Below, piece after piece: positions 33,279-42,508 of a DNA stretch of 64,000 nucleotides (within the stretch, counting starts at the first letter, position 1; each line of letters begins with the position of its first letter). The notes below the pieces were generated by a model. It made no database searches, was not told the DNA's origin, and worked only from the letters and a program-made list of their open reading frames with translations. The DNA lies in contig NZ_JACVHC010000011.1 of NCBI RefSeq assembly GCF_017976235.1, positions 20,626-84,625 on the forward strand. The letters are read 5' to 3'. This DNA comes from Pseudomonas anatoliensis (GTDB lineage: Bacteria; Pseudomonadota; Gammaproteobacteria; Pseudomonadales; Pseudomonadaceae). The translations under genes and the position numbers were made by a program.

Positions 33279-34274
33279 ATGAAAGCTTACGCCGTACCTT
33301 TCGAGAAGTTCGTCAACCTGGCCGATGCCCGTCTGGGCACCAAAATCATCTCGGTCACCGATGACTGGTTCGCAGACGCCAATCGTCTGTTCCAACCGAC
33401 CCCGGCCGTATGGAAGGAGGGCGTGTTCGATGACAACGGCAAGTGGATGGACGGCTGGGAATCGCGCCGCAAGCGCTTCGAAGGCTTCGACAGCGCCGTG
33501 ATCCGCCTGGGCGTACCGGGTTCGATCAAAGGCGTGGACATCGACACTTCATTCTTCACCGGCAACTACCCGCCATCGGCCTCTCTGGAAGCGTGCTTCC
33601 TGGCGTCGGGCGAGCCTGATGAAAACACTCAGTGGACTGAAGTGCTGTCGGCCGTCGAGCTGCAAGGCAACAGCCACCACTACCACGAAATCAGCAACGA
33701 CAAAGCGTTCAGCCACCTGCGTTTCAACATCTACCCGGACGGTGGTGTTGCCCGTCTGCGCGTGTACGGTGTGCCGCATCGTGACTGGTCGGCCGTTGGC
33801 GACAACGAGCAAATCGACCTGGCAGCAGCCCTTAACGGTGGCCGCGCCCTCGCCTGCTCCGACGAACACTTCGGCCGCATGAGCAACATCCTCAACCCGG
33901 GCCGTGGCATCAACATGGGCGACGGCTGGGAAACTGCACGTCGTCGCACGCCGGGCAATGACTGGGTGATCGTCGCACTGGGCCACCCGGGCGAGATCGA
34001 AAAAATCATCGTCGACACCCTGCACTTCAAGGGCAACTACCCGGACACTTGCTCGATCCAGGGCGCGTTCGTCAAGGGCGGTACTGACAGCCAGATCGAA
34101 ACCCAGTCGCTGTTCTGGCGCGATCTGCTGCCAAGCCAGAAACTGGAAATGCACGCCGAACACACCTTCGTCGAGCAGATCAAGGCTCTGGGCCCGATCA
34201 CCCACATCCGCCTGAACGTGTTCCCGGATGGTGGTGTGAGTCGCCTGCGCGTACTGGGCAAGGTCGCGAAGTAA
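33279..34274 (+). CDS. alc: Allantoicase
   Basis: A 331-residue enzyme hydrolysing allantoate to ureidoglycolate and urea. It shows the two internally repeated jelly-roll halves of the family: DGWESRRKR...HDSAVIRLG-like and GDGWETARRR...NDWVIVALG, each with a GNYP block (FTGNYPPS and FKGNYPDT) and a late LR(F/L)N(I/V)(Y/F)PDGGV(A/S)RLRV block. It follows uraD by 89 bases with its own ribosome-binding site. Confidence 0.96.
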   Translation: MKAYAVPFEKFVNLADARLGTKIISVTDDWFADANRLFQPTPAVWKEGVFDDNGKWMDGWESRRKRFEGFDSAVIRLGVPGSIKGVDIDTSFFTGNYPPSASLEACFLASGEPDENTQWTEVLSAVELQGNSHHYHEISNDKAFSHLRFNIYPDGGVARLRVYGVPHRDWSAVGDNEQIDLAAALNGGRALACSDEHFGRMSNILNPGRGINMGDGWETARRRTPGNDWVIVALGHPGEIEKIIVDTLHFKGNYPDTCSIQGAFVKGGTDSQIETQSLFWRDLLPSQKLEMHAEHTFVEQIKALGPITHIRLNVFPDGGVSRLRVLGKVAK

Positions 34275-34281
34275 TGCTGAG

Positions 34282-34363
34282 CCTGTAGGAGCTGCCGCAG
34301 GCTGCGATCTTTTGATCTTAAAAACAAAATCAAAAGATCGCAGGTTTCGCCAGCTCCTACAGG
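34282..34363. repeat. REP-like inverted repeat, GCTGCGATCTTTTGAT family
   Basis: CCTGTAGGAGCTGCCGCAGG...GATCTTTTGATC faces GATCAAAAGATCGCAGG...CTCCTACAGG between alc and allA. Confidence 0.85.
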
Positions 34364-34421
34364 GATCGCGCAAGACGCACTGACAAGTTGAACAACACAG
34401 AATTCGGATAAGAAGAACAGC

Positions 34422-34925
34422 ATGCGCACACTGACGATTGAACCGCTGAGCAAAGAAGCCTTCGCCCCTTTCGGTGACGTGATCGAAACCGACGGCAGCG
34501 ATCACTTCATGATCAACAACGGTTCGACCATGCGCTTCCATAAACTGGCGACGGTCGAAACCGCTCAGCCTGAGGACAACGCGATCATCAGCATTTTCCG
34601 CGCCGACGCGCAGGACATGCCGCTGACCGTTTGCATGCTGGAACGCCATCCGCTGGGCAGCCAGGCTTTCATTCCGCTGCTCGGCAACCCCTTTCTGATC
34701 GTGGTCGCGCCCGTTGGCGATGAACCTGTATCAGGCTTGGTCCGCGCCTTCGTCACCAACGGCAGGCAGGGCATTAATTACCATCGCGGCGTTTGGCACC
34801 ATCCGGTGCTGACGATCGAAAAGCGGGATGACTTCCTGGTGGTTGATCGCAGTGGCACAGGCAATAACTGCGATGAGCATTTTTTCAAAGAGGATGAGCG
34901 TTTGATCCTCGCCCCCCACCAATAA
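34422..34925 (+). CDS. allA: Ureidoglycolate lyase
   Basis: A 167-residue cupin-like enzyme splitting ureidoglycolate to glyoxylate and urea. Conserved features are the N-terminal PLSKEAFAPFGDVIE, the central LERHPLGSQAFIPL, and the active-site GINYHRGVWHHPVL. Start ATG follows an AAGAAG-type site. It lies between alc and puuD. Confidence 0.95.
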   Translation: MRTLTIEPLSKEAFAPFGDVIETDGSDHFMINNGSTMRFHKLATVETAQPEDNAIISIFRADAQDMPLTVCMLERHPLGSQAFIPLLGNPFLIVVAPVGDEPVSGLVRAFVTNGRQGINYHRGVWHHPVLTIEKRDDFLVVDRSGTGNNCDEHFFKEDERLILAPHQ

Positions 34926-34975
34926 GAGAAGGTCTGATCACTCGACAACAGAGTGACAGGCGAGAGGTAAAGACT

Positions 34976-36286
34976 GTGGAAGCACATCTGTTGGAATGGC
35001 TGAACCTGAGCGTGCGCTGGGTTCACATGATTACTGGCGTGGCCTGGATCGGCGCGTCGTTCTATTTCGTCTGGCTGGAGAACAACCTCAACCGCGTCAA
35101 CCCGAAAACCGGTCTGGCCGGTGATCTGTGGGCGATCCACGGTGGCGGTATCTATCACCTGGAAAAATACAAACTGGCTCCCCCGACCATGCCGGATAAC
35201 CTGCACTGGTTCAAATGGGAAGCCTACTTCACCTGGCTGTCGGGGATCGCGCTGCTTTGCGTAGTCTTCTACTACAACCCGACGCTGTACCTGCTGGCAC
35301 CGGGCAGCAGCCTGACCGGCCCTGAAGGCGTTGCGCTGGGCATTGGCTCTCTGTTCGTCGGCTGGTTCGTCTACTCCTTCCTTTGCGACTCGGCCCTGGG
35401 TAAACGCCCTGCCCTGCTCGGCTTCATCCTGTTCGTGCTGATCATTGGCGCGGCGTATGGCTTCAGCAAGGTGTTCAGCGGTCGCGGTGCGTACCTGCAC
35501 GTTGGCGCGATCATCGGCACCATCATGGTCGGTAACGTGTTCCGCATCATCATGCCGGCGCAACGTGCACTGGTCGCGGCGATTGCCGAGAACCGCACGC
35601 CGGATCCGGCGCTGCCCGCCAAAGGCTTGCTGCGTTCGCGTCACAACAACTACTTCACCCTGCCGGTGCTGTTCATCATGATCAGCAACCACTTCCCGAG
35701 CACGTATGGTAGCCAGTACAACTGGTTGATCCTGGCCGGGATCGCGGTGTTTGCGGTGTTGGTGCGTCACTACTTCAACACCCGTCACGACAGCCACAAG
35801 TTCGCCTGGACTTTGCCTGTTGCAGCCGTTGGCATGATCACTCTGGCGTACGTCACCGGCCCTGCGCCGATGTCCACCGCACCGGAAGTGGCGAAGGCGC
35901 CAGCGAAAATCGAGTACCAGCCATTGCCGGAAACTGCAGTGGGCGGTGGCTTGAAACCGGCTGAAGCGGCGCAACCTGCTGCACCTGCCGAACCTGCAGC
36001 ACCAGCGCAAGCCTCCAACGCCGGCCCAGGCTTCGACAAAGTGCATAACGTGATTCAAGAGCGTTGCACGGTTTGTCACTCGGCCAAGCCGACCAGCCCG
36101 TTGTTCAGCGCAGCTCCGGCCGGTGTGATGCTCGACACTCCTGAGCAGATTCGCCAGAACGCGGCGCGTATCCAGGCGCAAGCCATCACCACGCAGATCA
36201 TGCCACTGGGCAACATCACACAGATGACCCAGCAGGAACGTGACCTGATCGGTGCATGGATCGCCCAGGGAGCCCAGACCAACTAA
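34976..36286 (+). CDS. puuD: Urate hydroxylase PuuD (membrane urate oxidase with C-terminal cytochrome c)
   Basis: A 436-residue inner-membrane protein oxidising urate to 5-hydroxyisourate. The N-terminal ~300 residues have about eight membrane helices, starting VRWVHMITGVAWIGASFYFVWLE. An Ala/Pro-rich linker follows, then a cytochrome c domain with heme motif CTVCH (residues 364-368) that passes electrons to the respiratory chain. GTG 34976 is the start, preceded by GAGAGG. Its product feeds UraH. Confidence 0.95.
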   Translation: MEAHLLEWLNLSVRWVHMITGVAWIGASFYFVWLENNLNRVNPKTGLAGDLWAIHGGGIYHLEKYKLAPPTMPDNLHWFKWEAYFTWLSGIALLCVVFYYNPTLYLLAPGSSLTGPEGVALGIGSLFVGWFVYSFLCDSALGKRPALLGFILFVLIIGAAYGFSKVFSGRGAYLHVGAIIGTIMVGNVFRIIMPAQRALVAAIAENRTPDPALPAKGLLRSRHNNYFTLPVLFIMISNHFPSTYGSQYNWLILAGIAVFAVLVRHYFNTRHDSHKFAWTLPVAAVGMITLAYVTGPAPMSTAPEVAKAPAKIEYQPLPETAVGGGLKPAEAAQPAAPAEPAAPAQASNAGPGFDKVHNVIQERCTVCHSAKPTSPLFSAAPAGVMLDTPEQIRQNAARIQAQAITTQIMPLGNITQMTQQERDLIGAWIAQGAQTN

Positions 36287-36585
36287 GCCACACAAAAACC
36301 TGCTTAACAGCAGGCTTTTGAGGTGAAGGGATTTACCTGTGCTTGAGGATTTACCTGTGGCGAGGGGATTTATCCCCGATCGGCGGCGCAGCCGTCGCAG
36401 AACCTGTCATTGCCATCTGCCTGATGTATTGCGATTGCAGGTTTTGGGGCTACTTCGTAGCCCATCGGGGATAAATCCCCCTCGCCACAAAATTCCTCTG
36501 ACCACACATACGAATGATGCAAAGAAACAGCTGTGAGCCACCCGGCAGCTGTTAATCACAAGAATAAAAAGATCCGAGGTGTTGC
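36287..36585. other. Gap between puuD and the urate/xanthine permease gene
   Basis: About 300 bases. It begins with a small stem-loop (CCTGCTTAACAGCAGG then CTTTTG, about 36301-36320) that can end puuD transcription. It then holds a long inverted repeat at 36357-36488. No TTGTAYACAA site is present here. Confidence 0.6.
36357..36488. repeat. REP-like inverted repeat, GGGGATTTATCCCC family
   Basis: GTGGCGAGGGGATTTATCCCCGATCGG and a reverse-complement copy CATCGGGGATAAATCCCCCTCGCCAC bracket ~80 bases. It is a third REP type, different from the other two. Confidence 0.8.
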
Positions 36586-37944
36586 ATGTCCGAGCTGTCC
36601 AAAGCGCGCATCCCCGACGCACCCGCCATTCAGCGTTTGCCCCTTTTGCAACTGATCCTGGTCGGTTTGCAACATGTTCTGCTGATGTACGGTGGTGCCA
36701 TCGCGGTGCCGCTGATCATTGGACAGGCCGCTGGCCTGAGTCGTGAAGAAATCGCCTTCCTGATCAACGCCGACCTGCTGGTCGCCGGTATTGCCACCAT
36801 CGTGCAGTCGCTCGGTATCGGCCCGATGGGCATTCGCATGCCGGTGATGATGGGCGCCAGTTTTGCCGCTGTCGGCAGCATGGTCGCCATGGCCGGCATG
36901 CCCGGTATCGGTCTGCAAGGCATCTTCGGTGCAACAATCGCCGCCGGATTCTTCGGCATGATCATCGCGCCGTTCATGTCCAAGGTCGTACGTTTCTTCC
37001 CGCCGCTGGTGACGGGCACCGTCATCACCTCGATCGGTTTGTCGCTGTTCCCCGTGGCCGTGAACTGGGCCGGTGGCGGTGCCGATGCGGCTCAATTCGG
37101 CTCACCTATTTATCTGGCCATTGCCGCACTGGTGCTGGCCACCATCCTGCTGGTCCACCGCTTCATGCGCGGTTTCTGGGTGAACATTTCCGTGCTGATC
37201 GGCATGTGCTTCGGTTACGTCCTTTGCGGCGCGATCGGCATGGTCGACCTCAGCGGCATGGCCGCTGCGCCGTGGGTTCAGTTCGTCACTCCGCTGCATT
37301 TCGGCATGCCGAAGTTCGAACTCGCCCCGATCCTTTCAATGTGTCTGGTGGTGGTAATCATCTTCGTCGAGTCCACCGGGATGTTCCTCGCGCTGGGCAA
37401 AATCACCGGCCAGGAAGTCTGCCCGCGCATGTTGCGTCGCGGTTTGCTGTGCGATGCGGGCGCCTCGTTCTTCGCCGGTTTCTTCAACACCTTCACCCAC
37501 TCCTCCTTCGCGCAGAACATCGGCCTGGTGCAGATGACCGGCGTGCGCTGCCGTTCGGTCACCATCGTTGCCGGCGGTTTGCTGATCGTCTTGAGCCTGC
37601 TGCCCAAAGCCGCGTTCCTGGTGGCGTCGATTCCTCCAGCGGTACTCGGCGGTGCAGCGATTGCGATGTTCGGCATGGTCGCTGCGACCGGGATCAAGAT
37701 TCTGCAAGAAGCCGACATCGGTGACCGTCGCAACCAGTTGCTGGTGGCGGTGAGCATCGGCATGGGACTGATCCCGGTGGTGCGTCCGGAGTTTTTCGCA
37801 CACCTGCCGATGTGGATGAGCCCTATCACCCACAGCGGCATCGCCATGGCAACGCTCAGCGCGCTGACGCTGAACCTGCTGTTCAACATTCTAGGCGGCG
37901 CCGAGCGCGCGGCGATCAACGACTGCAACGCGCACTCGCATTAA
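36586..37944 (+). CDS. uacT: NCS2-family urate/xanthine permease
   Basis: A 452-residue inner-membrane nucleobase:cation symporter with about 12-14 helices. The NAT/NCS2 signature QNIGLVQMTGVR is at residues ~310-321, and LQLILVGLQHVLLMYGGAIAVPLIIG at the N-terminus is typical of bacterial urate/xanthine carriers. Its position after puuD supports urate or xanthine as substrate; the exact choice is inferred. It belongs to a different NCS2 subfamily from the AzgA-type permease at 14785. Confidence 0.88.
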   Translation: MSELSKARIPDAPAIQRLPLLQLILVGLQHVLLMYGGAIAVPLIIGQAAGLSREEIAFLINADLLVAGIATIVQSLGIGPMGIRMPVMMGASFAAVGSMVAMAGMPGIGLQGIFGATIAAGFFGMIIAPFMSKVVRFFPPLVTGTVITSIGLSLFPVAVNWAGGGADAAQFGSPIYLAIAALVLATILLVHRFMRGFWVNISVLIGMCFGYVLCGAIGMVDLSGMAAAPWVQFVTPLHFGMPKFELAPILSMCLVVVIIFVESTGMFLALGKITGQEVCPRMLRRGLLCDAGASFFAGFFNTFTHSSFAQNIGLVQMTGVRCRSVTIVAGGLLIVLSLLPKAAFLVASIPPAVLGGAAIAMFGMVAATGIKILQEADIGDRRNQLLVAVSIGMGLIPVVRPEFFAHLPMWMSPITHSGIAMATLSALTLNLLFNILGGAERAAINDCNAHSH

Positions 37945-37960
37945 CAGCAACACCGAAGAA

Positions 37961-38058
37961 CCCCTGTAGCAGTGAGCCTGCTCGCGATCGCGGTATGACA
38001 TTCAACACACCAGTTGACTGAAACAACGCCATCGCGAGCAGGCTCACTCCTACAGGGG
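37961..38058. repeat. REP-like inverted repeat, GCGAGCAGGCTCACTCCTAC family
   Basis: CCCCTGTAGCAGTGAGCCTG...CTCGCGAT and ATCGCGAGCAGGCTCACTCC...TACAGGGG are inverted copies around ~35 bases, between the permease and the first Tsx-like gene. Confidence 0.85.
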
Positions 38059-38104
38059 TCAGACAGCTCTGCGCCTTAAAAATAAAAACAAGAGGGAGCA
38101 ACAG

Positions 38105-38890
38105 ATGATTCGCACGCAATCGAGTTTGCTATTGAGCGGCGGCCTGCTCGCCGCATCCCAGGCCATGGCCGGCGATTTATTGCTCTGGCAGACCAACAGC
38201 CTCAGCTACCTGTACGGCAAGAATTTCGCGATCAACCCGTCGATCCAGCAGACGGTGACCTTCGAGCACGCCGACAAGTGGAAGTACGGCGACAACTTTC
38301 TGTTCGTCGACAAGATCTTCTACAACGGCAAAGAAGACGCGAACAAAGGCCCGCACGCGTTCTATGGTGAATTCACCCCGCGCTTCTCGTTCGGCAAGAT
38401 CTTCGACCAGAAAATCGAGTTCGGCCCGATCAAGGATGTACTGCTGGCGATGACCTATGAATACGGCGAAGGTGAAAGCGAGGCCTACCTGATCGGCCCC
38501 GGCTTCGACCTCAAAGTGCCTGGCTTCAATTACGTCACCCTGAACATCTTCCGCCGCCAGACCGAAGGCCCACGCCCCGGCGATGGCGTCTGGCAGATCA
38601 CGCCCGGCTGGTCCTACAGCATTCCGGTAGGCAATTCCGACCTGTTGATCGACGGTTATCTGGACTGGGTGGTCGACAACGATGAGAACTCGCGCGGCAC
38701 CTACCACGCCAACCTGCACATCAATCCGCAGATCAAATATGACTTGGGCAAAGCCCTGGGCTGGAGTCAGAAGCAGCTGTATGTCGGCACCGAATACAGC
38801 TACTGGAAGAACAAATACGGCGTCGAAAACAGCCATAACTTCGACACCAATCAGAACACCGCCAGCCTGCTGGTGAAGGTGCACTTCTGA
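38105..38890 (+). CDS. Tsx/OmpK-like nucleoside-specific outer membrane channel (copy 1)
   Basis: A 261-residue outer-membrane beta-barrel protein. The signal peptide (RTQSSLLLSGGLLAASQAMA) is followed by LLWQTNSLSYLYGKNF and many alternating aromatic strands. QTVTFEHADKWKYGDNF and the final aromatic strand ending VKVHF are typical of the Tsx channel family. Its position next to purine catabolism suggests passage of nucleosides or purines. A very similar copy follows at 39264. Confidence 0.85.
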   Translation: MIRTQSSLLLSGGLLAASQAMAGDLLLWQTNSLSYLYGKNFAINPSIQQTVTFEHADKWKYGDNFLFVDKIFYNGKEDANKGPHAFYGEFTPRFSFGKIFDQKIEFGPIKDVLLAMTYEYGEGESEAYLIGPGFDLKVPGFNYVTLNIFRRQTEGPRPGDGVWQITPGWSYSIPVGNSDLLIDGYLDWVVDNDENSRGTYHANLHINPQIKYDLGKALGWSQKQLYVGTEYSYWKNKYGVENSHNFDTNQNTASLLVKVHF

Positions 38891-39263
38891 GATGGCCCGC
38901 AACCGTGCCCCATGCCTGTCGTCGGTGCTCTGTTGCGGGGCACTTGAGAGCTGGCCGAGGAGTCAGTATTCTCCGCGGCCTCTTGAATTCGGTCTAAAAA
39001 AAAGCCCGGATTTAATTCCTGACCGAAAAGCCAACTTATCCCGGCCCCGGCCAGTACCGAGGCATCCCGAAAACACGCTCAATCGACTGTTTTTCAGCAG
39101 CCGAAGGGCGTTTTTTTGCTTTTCGAAAAGCCTTGGCTCAGCTCTTGCTAACAGCAAACAAGCTGACCGATCGGATGACTTTTTGCAGCAACGAAAAAAG
39201 GCGCCACACCAGAGCGCCGATCAAAAAAAATAAACGTGGAACACCTACTTTGGGAGCAACCGA
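38891..39263. other. Gap between the two Tsx-like genes
   Basis: About 370 bases without a gene. It contains A-rich runs near 38995 and a GGCGC-CACACCAGA-GCGCC stem (39199-39216) flanked by A runs. This probably carries a separate promoter for copy 2, but I cannot mark the boxes. Confidence 0.5.
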
Positions 39264-40049
39264 ATGAAACGTATGTGCACCAGCCTGATGCTTGCGGGAT
39301 CCTTGCTGGCCGGGGGGCAGGCCATGGCCGAAGGCCTCCTGCAATGGCAGGACAACAGCCTGACCTACCTTTACGGCAAGGACTTCCAGGTCAACCCGCG
39401 CATCCAGCAGACCGTCACCTTTGAACACGCTGACGGGTGGAAGTACGGGGACAACTTCTTCTTCCTCGACAAGATCTTCTACAACGGTGAAAAGGACTTC
39501 AACAACGGTCCGAACACCTACTATGGCGAGTTCCAGCCACGCATCTCGCTGGGCAAGGTTCTCGACCAGAAGATCGAGTTCGGCCCGATCAAAGACGTCC
39601 TGCTGGCGATGACTTACGAGTTCGGCGAGGGTGACACCGAGTCGTACCTGATCGGTCCGGGTTTCGACCTGGCCATCCCGGGCTTCGACTACTTCCAGCT
39701 GAACTTCTACCAGCGTCACACCGAAGGCTCGCGCGCCGGTGACAACGTCTGGCAGATCACACCGGTGTGGTCCTACACCGTGCCGGTGGGCAATTCGAAC
39801 ATCCTGATCGACGGCTATATGGACTGGGTGACCGACAACGATTCCAACTCCAAAGGCGACTACCACGCCAACCTGCACTTCAACCCACAGGTCAAATACG
39901 ACCTGGGCAAGGCGCTGAGTTATGGCGAGAAGCAGTTGTATGTCGGTATTGAGTACGACTACTGGAAAGACAAGTACGGCATCGACGACACCGGTGCGTT
40001 CAAGACCAATCAGAGCGTGACCAACTTCCTGGTGAAGTTCCACTTCTGA
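39264..40049 (+). CDS. Tsx/OmpK-like nucleoside-specific outer membrane channel (copy 2)
   Basis: A 261-residue paralog of the preceding gene with the same length. It has a signal peptide (MKRMCTSLMLAGSLLAGGQAMA), LLQWQDNSLTYLYGKDF, QTVTFEHADGWKYGDNFFFLDK and a C-terminal barrel strand ending VKFHF. The two copies share most strand sequences and differ mainly in probable loop stretches (for example FNNGPNTYYG against ANKGPHAFYG). Different specificity or expression is possible. Confidence 0.85.
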   Translation: MKRMCTSLMLAGSLLAGGQAMAEGLLQWQDNSLTYLYGKDFQVNPRIQQTVTFEHADGWKYGDNFFFLDKIFYNGEKDFNNGPNTYYGEFQPRISLGKVLDQKIEFGPIKDVLLAMTYEFGEGDTESYLIGPGFDLAIPGFDYFQLNFYQRHTEGSRAGDNVWQITPVWSYTVPVGNSNILIDGYMDWVTDNDSNSKGDYHANLHFNPQVKYDLGKALSYGEKQLYVGIEYDYWKDKYGIDDTGAFKTNQSVTNFLVKFHF

Positions 40050-40053
40050 TAAA

Positions 40054-40136
40054 GATCAAAAGATCGCAGGCTTCGCCAGCTCCTACAGGGGACCGCATTC
40101 CTCTGTAGGAGCTGCCGATGGCTGCGATCTTTTGCT
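40054..40136. repeat. REP-like inverted repeat, GCTGCGATCTTTTGAT family
   Basis: GATCAAAAGATCGCAGG...CTCCTACAGGG faces CTGTAGGAGCTGCCGATGGCTGCGATCTTTTG right after the second Tsx-like gene. Confidence 0.85.
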
Positions 40137-40149
40137 TTAAAGCATCGTC

Positions 40150-40230
40150 AGCAGGCTGGCTCCCACAGGGATTTGTGTCGTTCATACAATTTGAATCTGA
40201 CACAAAACCTATGGGAGCTGGCTTGCCAGC
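40150..40230. repeat. REP-like inverted repeat, CTGGCAAGCCAGCTCCCAC family
   Basis: A degenerate left copy (CAGCAGGCTGGCTCCCACAGG) pairs with an intact right copy (GGGAGCTGGCTTGCCAGCGAT), next to the preceding REP of another family. Confidence 0.7.
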
Positions 40231-40250
40231 GATTGGCCGCACCACCGATC

Positions 40251-41423
40251 TCAGGCCGGAACCATCGCCTCGGATAGCCCGAGAAACCGGCACAACTCCT
40301 CACGCTTGGCCAACGCATCGCGCCGCCCCAGATCAATCAGCTCGCTGCAATACCCCGCTTCGAACAGCAGATAACTCAACACCCCTGCCCCACTCGTCTT
40401 TGTCGCACCCGGCCCACGCAAGAACAACCGCAACGCCGCCGGCAACTCCTGGCGATGCCGCGCCGCGATCTCATCGATCGGCTGACTTGGCGAAATCACC
40501 AGCACCTCCACTGGCGCCACGCCCAATGCGCGGGTCGGCGTGCCATCGGGCATCAGGTGACTGAACTGGTTCAAGCGCTCAAGCAACTCGATGTCACTCT
40601 CCAGACTGTCAATGAACGTGCTGTTGAGCATGTGCCCGCCGATCTGCGCCAGCGTCGGCTGCTGACCGGTGTAGGTGCGTTCCAGCGGCTGCTGCGGATC
40701 AACCCCGCGCGGGTTGCCGCTGACGCCCACCACCAGCACGCGAGTCGCGCCCAGGTGCAGCGCCGGACTGATCGGCGCCGATTGGCGTACCGCGCCGTCG
40801 CCGAAATACTCTTCGCCGATCTTCACCGGGGCGAACAGCAACGGAATCGCCGAACTGGCCAACAGATGCTCCACCGACAACTGCGTCGGCACGCCAATGC
40901 GTCGATGACGCAGCCACGCATCGATCACGCCACCGCCCTGATAGAACGTCACCGCCTGCCCCGATTCGTAGCCGAATGCGGTCACCGCCACGGCGCGCAA
41001 TTGCTTTTGCGCGATGGATTCGGCGATGCCGGGCAGGTGCAGTTTTTCATTGAGCAGTTCACGCAGCGGCGAACTGTTGAGCAGCGCCACCGGCATCTGT
41101 CGACCGATGCCGAGCAAGCTATGGCTGACAAACCGACTGGCCTGACGGATCACGCCAGGCCAGTCACTGCGCAGCACGCGATGGCTGCGAAAGCCCTGCC
41201 AGAACAGTGTGAGGCGCTCGATGGCGGCGCGAAAATCGGTGGCGCCGCTGGCCAGGCTGACCGCGTTGATCGCCCCCGCCGAGGTGCCGACGATCACTGG
41301 AAAGGGATTGTCCGCGCCCAATGGCAGCAACTCTGCAATCGCCGCCAACACCCCTACCTGATACGCCGCCCGAGCCCCGCCGCCGGAAAGAATCAAACCT
41401 GTGACCGGTTCAGCAGGGCTCAT
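40251..41423 (-). CDS. Patatin-like phospholipase family protein
   Basis: A 390-residue lipid acyl hydrolase. The oxyanion motif is GGGAR (residues 14-18), the nucleophile S48 lies in GTSAG, and the catalytic Asp in FGDGAVRQSAP. The N-terminal half is the patatin fold; the C-terminal ~150 residues are less conserved. No signal peptide is seen, so it is probably cytoplasmic or membrane-associated. The lipid substrate is unknown. Transcription runs towards the lipid repeats. Confidence 0.9.
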   Translation of the reverse strand: MSPAEPVTGLILSGGGARAAYQVGVLAAIAELLPLGADNPFPVIVGTSAGAINAVSLASGATDFRAAIERLTLFWQGFRSHRVLRSDWPGVIRQASRFVSHSLLGIGRQMPVALLNSSPLRELLNEKLHLPGIAESIAQKQLRAVAVTAFGYESGQAVTFYQGGGVIDAWLRHRRIGVPTQLSVEHLLASSAIPLLFAPVKIGEEYFGDGAVRQSAPISPALHLGATRVLVVGVSGNPRGVDPQQPLERTYTGQQPTLAQIGGHMLNSTFIDSLESDIELLERLNQFSHLMPDGTPTRALGVAPVEVLVISPSQPIDEIAARHRQELPAALRLFLRGPGATKTSGAGVLSYLLFEAGYCSELIDLGRRDALAKREELCRFLGLSEAMVPA

Positions 41424-41458
41424 CGCAACACTCCATGGTGCTTAGGGGGATGGGTCAA

Positions 41459-42391
41459 TCAACCGCGTTTGGCGTACAACTTCGGCTCGCCCGGCGGACG
41501 GCTCTTGAAGCGGCGATGCGCCCACAGGTATTGCTCGGGGCAGGCCCGCAGCGCGCTCTCGACCCACTGATTGATGCGGATGCAGTCGGCCTCTTCGGTC
41601 TCACCGGGGAAACCTTCCAGCGGCGGATGGATCACCATGCGGTAACCGCTGCCGTCGGCCAGACGCTCCTGAGTGAACGGCACCACCAACGCTTTGCCCA
41701 ACCGTGCAAACTTGCTGGTCGCGGTCACAGTCGCGGCCTGAATGCCGAACAGCGGCACGAAGATGCTCTGCTTGGCGCCGTAATCCTGATCCGGCGCGTA
41801 CCAGATCGCCCGGCCTGAGCGCAGCAACTTGAGCATGCCGCGCACGTCGTCGCGCTCCACCGCCAGCGAATCGAGATTGTGCCGCTCGCGCCCACGACGC
41901 TGAACAAAATCGAACAACGGATTCTTGTGTTCGCGATACATGCCGTCGATGGTGTGTTGCTGGCCGAGCAGCGCCGCGCCGATTTCCAGAGTGGTGAAAT
42001 GCGCCGCCATCAGAATCACGCCTTTACCTTCGCGCTGGGCCTGCTGCAAATGTTCAAGGCCTTCGATGTGCGCCAGTTTTGCCAGGCGCTCGCGGGACCA
42101 CCACCAGCTCATCGCCATTTCAAAAAAGGCGATGCCGGTAGAGGCAAAGTTTTCCTTGAGCAGGCGTTTGCGCTCGGCGGCGGACTTTTCCGGGAAGCAC
42201 AATTCCAGATTGCGTTTGGCGATGCGCCGCCGGTCGCCGGCCACGCGATACATCAACGCGCCCAAAACTCGACCGATGGTCAGCAGTGCCGGATACGGCA
42301 ACTGCACGATCAGCCACAAAAGCCCCAGACCGCACCAGAGCGGCCAGAAGCGTGGAGCAAGAAATGCTTTTCGAAAACGCGGGCGATCCAT
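41459..42391 (-). CDS. Lipid A biosynthesis acyltransferase (LpxL/HtrB-like)
   Basis: A 310-residue inner-membrane late acyltransferase that adds a secondary acyl chain to lipid A. An N-terminal membrane helix (FWPLWCGLGLLWLIVQLPY) is followed by the catalytic HX4E motif in AAHFTTLEIG and conserved blocks YREHKNPLFD, APDQDYG and PFTQER. The frame stays open to 43327 antisense to minC; ATG 42391 gives family length. The neighbourhood (divergent minCDE, then rluA) supports orthology with the HtrB-type gene beside min in other pseudomonads. The acyl chain is not determinable. Confidence 0.9.
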   Translation of the reverse strand: MDRPRFRKAFLAPRFWPLWCGLGLLWLIVQLPYPALLTIGRVLGALMYRVAGDRRRIAKRNLELCFPEKSAAERKRLLKENFASTGIAFFEMAMSWWWSRERLAKLAHIEGLEHLQQAQREGKGVILMAAHFTTLEIGAALLGQQHTIDGMYREHKNPLFDFVQRRGRERHNLDSLAVERDDVRGMLKLLRSGRAIWYAPDQDYGAKQSIFVPLFGIQAATVTATSKFARLGKALVVPFTQERLADGSGYRMVIHPPLEGFPGETEEADCIRINQWVESALRACPEQYLWAHRRFKSRPPGEPKLYAKRG

Positions 42392-42508
42392 TAAAGCTTC
42401 CGTAAATACAGTGGCCGCGCATTCTACATCGTTCGACCCGGCTTGCGGCTCGCGGGCGTTCTCGTTATAAGTCTCGGCACTTTTAGTGACAAGCCGTTGT
42501 ATGCCGAT

